NCBI GenBank assembly: GCA_937896895.1
Contig: CALBNV010000090.1
Span: 1 to 56,619 of the forward strand
Direction of reading: 5' to 3'
Origin: an uncultured Bacteroidales bacterium
GTDB lineage: Bacteria > Bacteroidota > Bacteroidia > Bacteroidales > F082
Length of the DNA stretch: 56,619 nt
The position numbers were made by a program, and so were the translations under genes. The notes under the pieces were generated by a model that did not search any database, was not told where the DNA came from, and saw only the letters and a list, made by a program, of their open reading frames with translations. This document shows positions 49,607 through 56,619 of this stretch, piece by piece (position 1 is the first letter of the stretch; each line of letters begins with the position of its first letter).

Positions 49607-52600
49607 ATGAGTTTCAAGAAGTTAAACAATATTGTGGCGTGGGGCGTCTTTCTGATTGCCAGCATCGTCTATTTCCTCACCATGGAGCCTACCGCGAGTT
49701 GGTGGGACTGCGGTGAGTACATTTCAACGGCGTTTAAGTTGCAGGTGGGGCATCCGCCAGGAGCACCTTTGTTCCAGCTGATAGGCCGTTTCTTCAGCCT
49801 TTTCGCTTTCGGTGACGTCACAAAAGTGGCGATGATGATTAACATCATGTCGTGCCTTTGCAGCAGCTTCACCATTTTCTTCCTGTATCTCACCATCTCG
49901 ATGCTCGCCAAGAAAATATGGATGAAGGACGGCGGCAACTCCCCGAGAGTCAATCAGATAGGTGTGATGGCGGCCGCTGCGGTTGGAGCGTTGGCTTACA
50001 CATTCACCGACTCATTCTGGTTCAACGCCGTCGAAGGTGAGGTCTATGCGATGTCGTCGTTCCTCACGGCGATAACGTTCTGGGCAATCCTGAAATGGGA
50101 GGAATCTGCTGATACTGAACGGCATTGGCGCTGGATAATATTCATAGCATACATCATAGGACTGTCGATAGGCGTCCACCTTCTGAACCTGCTCGCGATT
50201 CCGGCAATCGTGTATGTCGTGTATTTCAAAAAATATAGGTTCTCGTGGAAAGGTTTCTTCTGGTCAGGGGTTATCGCGGTGGCACTCGTCGGATTCATCC
50301 AGGTGCTTCTCATTCCTGCGATAGTTTCCCTTGCCGGAAAGTTTGAGTTGTTCTTTGTGAACACAATCGGGCTACCGTTTAACGCCGGCACGATAATCTA
50401 TTTTGTGCTTGTCATCGCATTGATAGTCTGGGGCTTGTGGGTCACCGCAAAGAATAATCGTGCGGTGCTGAATGCCGCGATACTCTGTTTCATGTTCATC
50501 ATGATTGGATATTCGTCGTTCTTCATGCTCGTGATTCGCGCAAACGCAAATACACCCATTAATGAAAATGAGCCGAAAGATGCCATCTCGATGCTTTCAT
50601 ACCTGAAACGTGAGCAATATGGCAGCTGGCCTATCATTTACGGCCCTTATTACACTGCCAAATATTATGATATGGAAGAGGGTGCGCCTATCTACGCGAA
50701 AGATCAGAAAAGCGGCAAGTATGTGGTCGTCGCCGAGAGCCAAGGCAACCCTGTGTATGACGAGAACGTCATGACTCTCTTCCCTCGTATGTGGAACGGT
50801 TCGAAGTCGCAGTATAGAAACGTCTATGAGCGTTATATCGACAAGTCGAAGATGCGCGTCACGACGCCGAAGACGCCCAACGGCACGCGGGAACGCGTCC
50901 TCGTCCCGACATTCGGTCAGAACCTGAAGTATTTCATTGACTATCAGTGCGGATGGATGTTCTGGCGTTACTTCATGTGGAACTTCGTCGGAAGGCAGAA
51001 CGACACGGAGGGGCAGGGCGAGATTGAGAACGGCAACTGGGTCTGTGGCATCGACTTCATCGACAACGCGCGGCTCGGACGTCAGGACAACCTCCCGAGA
51101 AGCATGCAGAGCGCGGCTCATACCGAATATTATTTCCTGCCGCTTATTCTCGGACTCGTCGGACTGTTCTTCCAGATAAAACACGACCCGAAGAACTGCT
51201 GGATAGTGTTCCTGCTCTTCTTCATGACAGGCATCGCCATCATCATGTACCTCAACCAGACGCCGTATCAGCCGCGTGAACGCGACTACTCCTACGCCGG
51301 CTCGTTCTACGCCTTCGCGATATGGATCGGCTTCGGCGTCCTTGGGCTTCTCGATCTGCTCCAGAAAGTTGTCAATAATAAGAAAGTTGCTACGGCGGTT
51401 GTTACAGTCGCCTGTCTCGGACTGCCTGTCCTGATGGCGGCGCAAGGCTGGGAAGGACACAACCGTGCAGGCAAGACTTCGGCACGCGACTGGGGTAAGA
51501 ACTATCTCACGCAACTGCCGGAAAACGCCGTGATTTTCACTCGTGGCGACAACGACACCTTCCCGCTCTGGTACGTTCAGGAGGTTGAAGGCTACCGCAC
51601 TGACGTGCGCGTGTGTAACTTCATGCTTTCGTCAGGATATTGGTACGTCCATCAGATGGGTCGCAAGATATATGATTCAGAGAAACTCCCGCTTTCGCTG
51701 ACACCGGCTCAATACGACAACGGCATCAACGAACAGATTATCATACAGGAGGTTTTGGATGGTCCTGTCGAGCTTAAGGATGTCATCGACTTCATCAAGA
51801 GCGACAACCCGCGCACCAAGGTCACCGACATGAACGGAAACAAATACAATTATCTTCCGACAAGGAAACTGAAACTGACAGTCGATAAGGAGAAAGTCAT
51901 CGCTAACGGCATTGTGCCTGAGAACATGAAAGATGACATTGTTGATGAGATTGTGTGGACGATACCTTCGAAGACATACGCCATCTACAAGAACGAGCTG
52001 ATGCTTCTCGACTTTATGGCCACCAACGACTGGTCGAGAGTCGTGTATTTCACGAGCTTGAGCGACATCGCCGACATACTCGGCATCGACAGGTACCTGC
52101 ATCAGGAAGGTCCGTCATACCGTTTCATGCCTGTCCTCGCGAAGGAGTATTATAAAGGTGCGGGCGGTGTGTACATCGATGGCTCATACGACCTTCTCGT
52201 CAACAAGGCCAATTGGGGCAACCTCAACGACCCAGATGTCACTATCGATCCGGAAAGCACGCGTAACATTTTGTTTGTCAAGCAGGCGTATATGCGTCTC
52301 GCACAGGCTCTTGTCAACGACGGGCAGAATGAGAAGGCGGTCGAGACACTCGACAAGTGCCTCTATTTCTTCCCCGATGAGAAAATTCCGTACGACATTT
52401 ACATGGCGTATTATCCCGACATCTACTATTCAGCCGGCGCGGTTGAGAAAGGTGACGAGATGGTGAACAAGATGGTCGCCAATGCGATGGAGAACCTTGA
52501 ATATTACAAGTCGCTTGAACCGAGATTCATCGAGTATTACTCGGAGGAGATTCGCGACGAGCTGCGTATTATCAACCAAGTGCTTGAAGCTACGAAGAAA

Positions 52601-52678
52601 GCGAAACGCACCGAGCTGCGCGTCAATATCGAGAAGATGTTAGATGATGCGATTGCTGACTTCATGAGTGTGCTGTAG
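49607..52678 (+). CDS. DUF2723 integral membrane protein (GT117-like)
   Basis: Polytopic membrane protein of 1023 aa with the DUF2723 signature TMEPTASWWDCGEYI and VGHPPGAPLF at the N-terminus. The Asp/Glu in WDCGEY match the catalytic-site motif of protein O-mannosyltransferase-type glycosyltransferases. About a dozen hydrophobic helices lie in the first 590 residues, with an RERDYSYAGSFYAF loop. The last 400 residues are soluble and periplasmic, ending with a TPR-like helical region (QALVNDGQNEKAVETLDKC). DUF2723 proteins are widespread in Bacteroidota and are thought to take part in surface glycosylation. Monocistronic. Confidence 0.9.
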   Translation: MSFKKLNNIVAWGVFLIASIVYFLTMEPTASWWDCGEYISTAFKLQVGHPPGAPLFQLIGRFFSLFAFGDVTKVAMMINIMSCLCSSFTIFFLYLTISMLAKKIWMKDGGNSPRVNQIGVMAAAAVGALAYTFTDSFWFNAVEGEVYAMSSFLTAITFWAILKWEESADTERHWRWIIFIAYIIGLSIGVHLLNLLAIPAIVYVVYFKKYRFSWKGFFWSGVIAVALVGFIQVLLIPAIVSLAGKFELFFVNTIGLPFNAGTIIYFVLVIALIVWGLWVTAKNNRAVLNAAILCFMFIMIGYSSFFMLVIRANANTPINENEPKDAISMLSYLKREQYGSWPIIYGPYYTAKYYDMEEGAPIYAKDQKSGKYVVVAESQGNPVYDENVMTLFPRMWNGSKSQYRNVYERYIDKSKMRVTTPKTPNGTRERVLVPTFGQNLKYFIDYQCGWMFWRYFMWNFVGRQNDTEGQGEIENGNWVCGIDFIDNARLGRQDNLPRSMQSAAHTEYYFLPLILGLVGLFFQIKHDPKNCWIVFLLFFMTGIAIIMYLNQTPYQPRERDYSYAGSFYAFAIWIGFGVLGLLDLLQKVVNNKKVATAVVTVACLGLPVLMAAQGWEGHNRAGKTSARDWGKNYLTQLPENAVIFTRGDNDTFPLWYVQEVEGYRTDVRVCNFMLSSGYWYVHQMGRKIYDSEKLPLSLTPAQYDNGINEQIIIQEVLDGPVELKDVIDFIKSDNPRTKVTDMNGNKYNYLPTRKLKLTVDKEKVIANGIVPENMKDDIVDEIVWTIPSKTYAIYKNELMLLDFMATNDWSRVVYFTSLSDIADILGIDRYLHQEGPSYRFMPVLAKEYYKGAGGVYIDGSYDLLVNKANWGNLNDPDVTIDPESTRNILFVKQAYMRLAQALVNDGQNEKAVETLDKCLYFFPDEKIPYDIYMAYYPDIYYSAGAVEKGDEMVNKMVANAMENLEYYKSLEPRFIEYYSEEIRDELRIINQVLEATKKAKRTELRVNIEKMLDDAIADFMSVL

Positions 52679-52695
52679 ATATGTAATTTGTTGTG

Positions 52696-55215
52696 TTATT
52701 CCACGACAATTTCATCCATGAAGATCCATGAGTCGCTGCCTGCACCTGGTGTTCCGGCGGGAAGCACTCCCGGGTTTTCTATCACAACCCGCAGATATTT
52801 GGTTTTCACTCCTTTGAGATCCAATGTCTTGGTGAAAATGTTGTTGCCTGACATCGGCACTTTGTCATCGAATGTGAATGTCTTTACCCATGTGTCGGGC
52901 ATGTCTGGGGTGATGTCAACAGGAAAGGCATAGACTGTCACTTTTGCCGGCATCATAATCCAGTCGAATGGGTTTGTCATAAAGTTGATTGTCAATGAGT
53001 TGATGACTTCCGCTTTGCCGAAGTCAAGTTCAATGTCGGCGTTGCAGCCGTAGAATCCCTGCCAATTGCCGTCTTTGTAGTTGTTGCTGCCAGTCACTCC
53101 GTTCAGGAGGGCATCGTCACCACCGCCGGAATATTCAGGGCGATAATTCCCCGCCGGGCTGTTCAATCTCTTCAAATGCCCGATACCTTTGTGATATAAG
53201 ATTTCACGCTCCGAGACGACGCTGCCGCCGTTCTCGTCATAACTTGTCGCTTTTACGACACAAGAGCTGTTGATGGCAAGAGGTTCGGTGTAAAGTTGCG
53301 AGTTCCGGTCCGGCTCGCTGCCGTCGGTCGTGTAATAGATGTCTTTGTCGTTGAAGATGGTTTTCAAAGAGATGACGGGTGTCTCATCTTGTAACTCGTT
53401 GCTGATAAACACTTTCTTGTCGGTGTCATTGATGTCTTGGATGATTTTGTCAAAACGTGACTCCACGATGTCGCGTGAATAGGCGCGGCTTTCAGTGTCC
53501 CAAAGCCGACATGTCATATCTTTTAAAGTAGTAAGTTCTTTGGAAAAGTCGGTCATCGCTTTTTTCGTTTCGTTGGCATTTTCAATGTTAGGATTCTGTA
53601 ATGTGTTGTAAATCTGTGCCTTCAAGATGTTCTTGCATTCTGTGACATAAATTCTGAACGATGCGGTAAGAGCGCAACGCAGAATGTCATCATCGTGATT
53701 CTTGTCATTAATAAGTTTTGAGATGTTTTTGTAAATATTGTAGCTTTTATCTTTTAATGACACGAATTTCGAGATGTTCTCTTTGCTGACCTGGTCAGGG
53801 TAAAACTCAAGCAGCGGTTTGTCAAGTTCGTCGAAAGTCATGTTTATCTCGTTGAGGTTGTAGAATGTCGCAACAGCTTCGTTGTTCTCTGTTTTTTTAT
53901 TAAAATATTGAATTTCAAATAGTTTGTTGAAATTATCTTCATATTCCAATCCGGTTTTAGGATGCCAAGCTGTCTCTGCTGCCCAAATCATTGAATGCCA
54001 GGTGCTTGAGAACATCGATTCACCATAGTCGTCCCATGCGGTGTTCATCAGGCCTTTTGCGCCGCTTGCGTAGGCATCGCGTGCAAAGTTAGCAATGTTT
54101 TTCATATATGTCTGAATATCAGGGAAGACCGTGCTCCAGCAGTTTGCGCCTGTTGCGGCCCAGAACGTGTGTCCTGATTCTTTGAAAGGCCGTAACATCT
54201 CCGTGAAACTGTCGCTCGCGCCGTAGCTCCAGACCACAAACTGCATGTCTTCCGGCAGTTTGTCAATCATCGACGGGTTCTTTGCGATGATGTCGCCCCA
54301 CATCATGACGGTCTTGCCGTGTTTTTTCAGAATGTCATACACCTTGTTTATATGTTCGCAATAAGCCTCGTCTTTGCCTACTTTTTCGATGTATTCCTTC
54401 GCTTTCCCCGAGCCAAGCCCTTCAGTCTCATCGCAATTGATGTTGAAATATTCCGATTCGTATGCCGGCGCGACTTCGCTGAAGACATCTTCCAGAAACT
54501 TGTATGTTTTCGGATTTGAAGGGTCAAAGTTGTTTCTTGTGTCACCTATTTCGTCATAATAATGCTGGATCATTAGCGTTTTTTCAGCGTGAGCGAAACA
54601 TTGCTGGTTACCCATAAACTCAACGTAATATTGTTTTGCATAATCAGTCAACTCCTTGATTTCCTGTGCGGTAAGTCCGTCGGCGGGTGCGATGTCGGGA
54701 TGGCTTTCAAGTTTGAAGACATGCTCGGTGTAAAGCTGGAAAAAGTTCATCTTATACGAAGCGAGTGTTCGTATTTCTTTTTTTATGAATTCGACAGTAG
54801 GAATCGGGCCTCGGCTAATGTCGTCCATCCAGCCGCGGTATTCGAGTGCCGGCCAGTCGGTGATAGTCATGCACGGAATCTCAAATTCTGATTTGTTTGT
54901 CGTAACATTTTGATATTTAATAATTTGGTTGAGACTTTGCCGAGCGTAAAACAGACCTTGCTCTGTCGTCGCCTGAAGAACTATTTTCCTTGGTGTTATC
55001 TTGATGATGTAAGCTTGACTCTCGTTCTCCTTTGCAGGAATGCTTCTGACGAGTTTTGTCTTGATTCGTTTTTCGTTTTTCAAGTAATCAGAATCCCATA
55101 AAAAGCAACCTTTTTGATATTCAACTTGTTGCGGTTCTGGGATGATGCCTGTCTCTTGCGAAAAAACGATTAATCCGATAAATAATATGACGGCTGTAAG
55201 TATTGGCTTTTTCAT
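52696..55215 (-). CDS. GH20 beta-N-acetylhexosaminidase-like enzyme
   Basis: Exported glycosidase of 839 aa. Signal peptide to about residue 20 (VFSQ). An N-terminal GH20b-like domain (IPEPQQVEYQKG, GLFYARQSLNQI) precedes the TIM barrel with RGWMDDISRGPIPT. The catalytic Asp-Glu pair is at about 260-262 (NINCDETEG), with further active-site residues in MMWGDII and WSYGASD. A chitobiase-type C-terminal domain (IYYTTDGSEPDRNS) and an F5/8-type carbohydrate-binding domain at about 690-839 follow. It probably releases terminal N-acetylhexosamine from glycans. Start at ATG 55215; a TTG two codons upstream is less likely. Confidence 0.88.
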   Translation of the reverse strand: MKKPILTAVILFIGLIVFSQETGIIPEPQQVEYQKGCFLWDSDYLKNEKRIKTKLVRSIPAKENESQAYIIKITPRKIVLQATTEQGLFYARQSLNQIIKYQNVTTNKSEFEIPCMTITDWPALEYRGWMDDISRGPIPTVEFIKKEIRTLASYKMNFFQLYTEHVFKLESHPDIAPADGLTAQEIKELTDYAKQYYVEFMGNQQCFAHAEKTLMIQHYYDEIGDTRNNFDPSNPKTYKFLEDVFSEVAPAYESEYFNINCDETEGLGSGKAKEYIEKVGKDEAYCEHINKVYDILKKHGKTVMMWGDIIAKNPSMIDKLPEDMQFVVWSYGASDSFTEMLRPFKESGHTFWAATGANCWSTVFPDIQTYMKNIANFARDAYASGAKGLMNTAWDDYGESMFSSTWHSMIWAAETAWHPKTGLEYEDNFNKLFEIQYFNKKTENNEAVATFYNLNEINMTFDELDKPLLEFYPDQVSKENISKFVSLKDKSYNIYKNISKLINDKNHDDDILRCALTASFRIYVTECKNILKAQIYNTLQNPNIENANETKKAMTDFSKELTTLKDMTCRLWDTESRAYSRDIVESRFDKIIQDINDTDKKVFISNELQDETPVISLKTIFNDKDIYYTTDGSEPDRNSQLYTEPLAINSSCVVKATSYDENGGSVVSEREILYHKGIGHLKRLNSPAGNYRPEYSGGGDDALLNGVTGSNNYKDGNWQGFYGCNADIELDFGKAEVINSLTINFMTNPFDWIMMPAKVTVYAFPVDITPDMPDTWVKTFTFDDKVPMSGNNIFTKTLDLKGVKTKYLRVVIENPGVLPAGTPGAGSDSWIFMDEIVVE

Positions 55216-55227
55216 TCTCAAAATGTT

Positions 55228-56034
55228 TTAATTAAGATTTAATTTTAGTTGTATCTCTTTGACTTCTTTTTTCAGTTCGTTGATTGTGTCGAGCAGTTGC
55301 TGTTCTCTCGGAACATTCTTGTTTTCAGGTATTTGTGAACTGATGTAATGCACGAATTTCCACACTTCTTTCACTTCGCTCACGGAAATGTCAAAGTTGC
55401 TGTAAAGTGGATTCAGCGAGTGCATTGTGAGAAAACCTCGTTCGAGATGATTCTCAACGACTTTGAAAACGATACCGTCGTCTATCGTCAGTACGATGTA
55501 TGCCTGGTTGTCGCGGATGTTGTGCCAGTCAACGACATACTCGCCGGTGACGTAAGATTTGTCGGGAATAGGCAGCATCGAGTCGCCGCTGATCTGGAAG
55601 GTGCGGTATTTCCTTTCCTTTGAGAGGAACGGCAACTGGAAGGTCGGAAGCACCTTGATGTATTCAGGGTCAGCGTAACCTGTTGTGTATCCGGCTTTTG
55701 CCTTCTCAGCGACAAGCTCGATGTTCTCATTGTTGTCGTTGTCAACGGTGGTGGCGAGGACGCGGATGTTGCTGCCCTTGAGATGAACGTCGTATCCGCG
55801 CTCGAGCTGGCTCAGCTGGTTCTCGCTGATTTGCGAAAGGTCCACCTTTATCAATGTGTCTATCGCAATGTTGAAGTATTTTGACAGTGCCATCAGTGCG
55901 TCGATGTTCGGTTCTGAGATTTCGTTTTCGTATCCGCTGAGTGTGGAACGCTTCATTCCGAGCGCAAAAGCAACGTCATCTTGAGTCCTTGAGCGTCTTT
56001 TTCTTAAGAATTTTATGTTGGTACTGAAGTACAT
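55228..56034 (-). CDS. LexA-like XRE-S24 regulator
   Basis: A 268-aa repressor. The N-terminal XRE helix-turn-helix (TQDDVAFALGMKRSTLSGYE) binds DNA. The C-terminal S24 peptidase domain has the catalytic Ser in SGDSMLP and Lys in VFKVVEN, plus an Ala-Gly bond in EKAKAGYTTGY suited to self-cleavage. The tail ends in a short coiled coil. Such proteins switch off by autoproteolysis after DNA damage or other stress. Two ACGCGT sites in its own leader suggest autoregulation. It lies 13 bp before the GH20 gene, on the same strand, so the two may be co-transcribed. Confidence 0.88.
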   Translation of the reverse strand: MYFSTNIKFLRKRRSRTQDDVAFALGMKRSTLSGYENEISEPNIDALMALSKYFNIAIDTLIKVDLSQISENQLSQLERGYDVHLKGSNIRVLATTVDNDNNENIELVAEKAKAGYTTGYADPEYIKVLPTFQLPFLSKERKYRTFQISGDSMLPIPDKSYVTGEYVVDWHNIRDNQAYIVLTIDDGIVFKVVENHLERGFLTMHSLNPLYSNFDISVSEVKEVWKFVHYISSQIPENKNVPREQQLLDTINELKKEVKEIQLKLNLN

Positions 56035-56046
56035 AGCAATTTTTTT

Positions 56047-56056
56047 AACGCGTTTT
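56047..56056. promoter_or_regulatory. Candidate operator 1 of the XRE-S24 gene
   Basis: aacgcgtttt, containing the palindrome ACGCGT, 13 bp before the ATG. Confidence 0.4.
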
Positions 56057-56093
56057 GAAGTTGTGACTAATTTTTCGTCGTAAAATGTGATTA

Positions 56094-56110
56094 AAAACGC
56101 GTCAAAATTA
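56094..56110 (-). promoter_or_regulatory. -7 box and candidate operator 2 of the XRE-S24 gene
   Basis: TAATTTTG (56103-56110) is directly followed by a second ACGCGT (56097-56102) next to the expected transcription start. Confidence 0.5.
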
Positions 56111-56175
56111 CATATAATTTTTGAATTGGAAACAAAAAAATGAAAAAAATTTTCAGATTGTGGAAATGATACGAT

Positions 56176-56550
56176 TTACTTCAGTTTGCTCATAAACCTC
56201 TCAATGTCAACGATGAACCTCACGTGTTCGCCTTCGCCGATGACACCGTTGTCGTCTTCAGCCGAAACCTTGAATGTGAGTTTCCTTCCGTCGATTTCCT
56301 TGAGCACGGCAGTCGCCCTGACTTTCGCGCCGAGTTTTGACGGCTTGATGTGTGTCGTGTTGATGAGGCTTCCGACCGTTGTGCAGCCTTCCGGCAGGTC
56401 GTTCCCGACGGCGGTCATCGCCGCGTTCTCCATGAGTCCCACCATTGCAGGAGTGGCGAAGACATCAATGCCGCCGCTTCCGTATCTGCGCGCCGTGTTT
56501 GAATCCGATACTGTTGTCTCGCTTGTGTGTGATAATCCGATGGTCAGCAT
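56176..56550 (-). CDS. Hotdog-fold thioesterase (FlK-like)
   Basis: A 124-aa single hotdog-domain protein resembling the fluoroacetyl-CoA thioesterase-like family: ATPAMVGLMENAAM (hotdog helix with the catalytic Glu), VGSLINTTHIKPSKLG and the strand LTFKVSAEDD. It probably hydrolyses an acyl-CoA; the physiological substrate is unknown. The start at ATG 56550 is set by a TAAGTTTG -7 box at 56566-56573. Confidence 0.85.
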   Translation of the reverse strand: MLTIGLSHTSETTVSDSNTARRYGSGGIDVFATPAMVGLMENAAMTAVGNDLPEGCTTVGSLINTTHIKPSKLGAKVRATAVLKEIDGRKLTFKVSAEDDNGVIGEGEHVRFIVDIERFMSKLK

Positions 56551-56619
56551 ATTTTTAATTTTTTGCAAACTTACATAAAAATTTTGGATTTTTAGGCCGG
56601 TTAATAAAAAAAATCAAGG

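Overview
The window is chromosomal DNA from a member of the Bacteroidota, most likely an uncultured Bacteroidales. Four things point there: TAnnTTTG-type -7 promoter boxes in front of most genes; a type IX secretion (T9SS) C-terminal sorting domain on the protein at 16952-18547; GldA-like, DUF2723, SDR-type threonine dehydrogenase and SpoT-Fur-PurA neighbourhoods typical of the phylum; and a SAM-II-like riboswitch in front of metK. Most of the window is ordinary core genome. Small accessory genes sit between the core blocks, and several of them are bordered by short repeats.

Layout. 1-5400 is accessory: an AAA_14/DUF4143 ATPase behind a 46-bp tandem array, a lone MNT nucleotidyltransferase, two envelope proteins sharing a duplicated C-terminal domain, a 134-nt foldback element and an MntA-HepT toxin-antitoxin pair. 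5428-11676 is an amino-acid block: threonine dehydrogenase and 2-amino-3-ketobutyrate CoA ligase, a second DUF4143 ATPase framed by 32-bp repeats, and two sodium-coupled amino-acid symporters. 11859-16573 holds cysS, a four-helix-bundle gene inside near-perfect 23-bp inverted repeats, and the rplM-rpsI-rpsB-tsf operon. 16952-22447 holds a T9SS cargo protein, a second MntA-HepT pair running into a GldA-like ABC ATPase, a small nuclease-like gene, and metK with its riboswitch. 22605-30484 holds a ParD antitoxin with a broken ParE, mutS2, nadE, an ECF sigma factor between two small membrane proteins, cutC and a HipBA pair. 30502-42949 holds beta-mannosidase, lepA, gap, a RelA/SpoT homologue, a Fur-family regulator, purA and a large transglutaminase-like lipoprotein. 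42946-49436 holds a third DUF4143 ATPase behind a 22-bp-unit array, then the rimP-nusA-infB operon preceded by tRNA-Gln. 49607-56550 holds a DUF2723 membrane protein, a GH20 glycosidase, a LexA-like XRE-S24 regulator and a hotdog thioesterase.

How the parts work together. The core genes cover translation (cysS, tsf, rpsB, rpsI, rplM, lepA, infB, nusA, rimP, tRNA-Gln), nucleotide and cofactor supply (purA, nadE, metK), stringent response, and glycan handling (GH2, GH20, DUF2723). The accessory layer is rich in toxin-antitoxin modules: two MntA-HepT pairs, one lone MNT, HipBA, and ParD with a broken ParE.

The least explained feature is the set of three AAA_14/DUF4143 ATPase genes. Each has its own unrelated-looking repeat element abutting the promoter, yet all three elements are phased at about 22-23 bp. 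One of the three genes also carries a copy of its element just after the stop codon. With the inverted-repeat-framed four-helix-bundle gene, this suggests small single-gene elements that spread without an obvious transposase. That is an inference from one window and needs comparative genomics.
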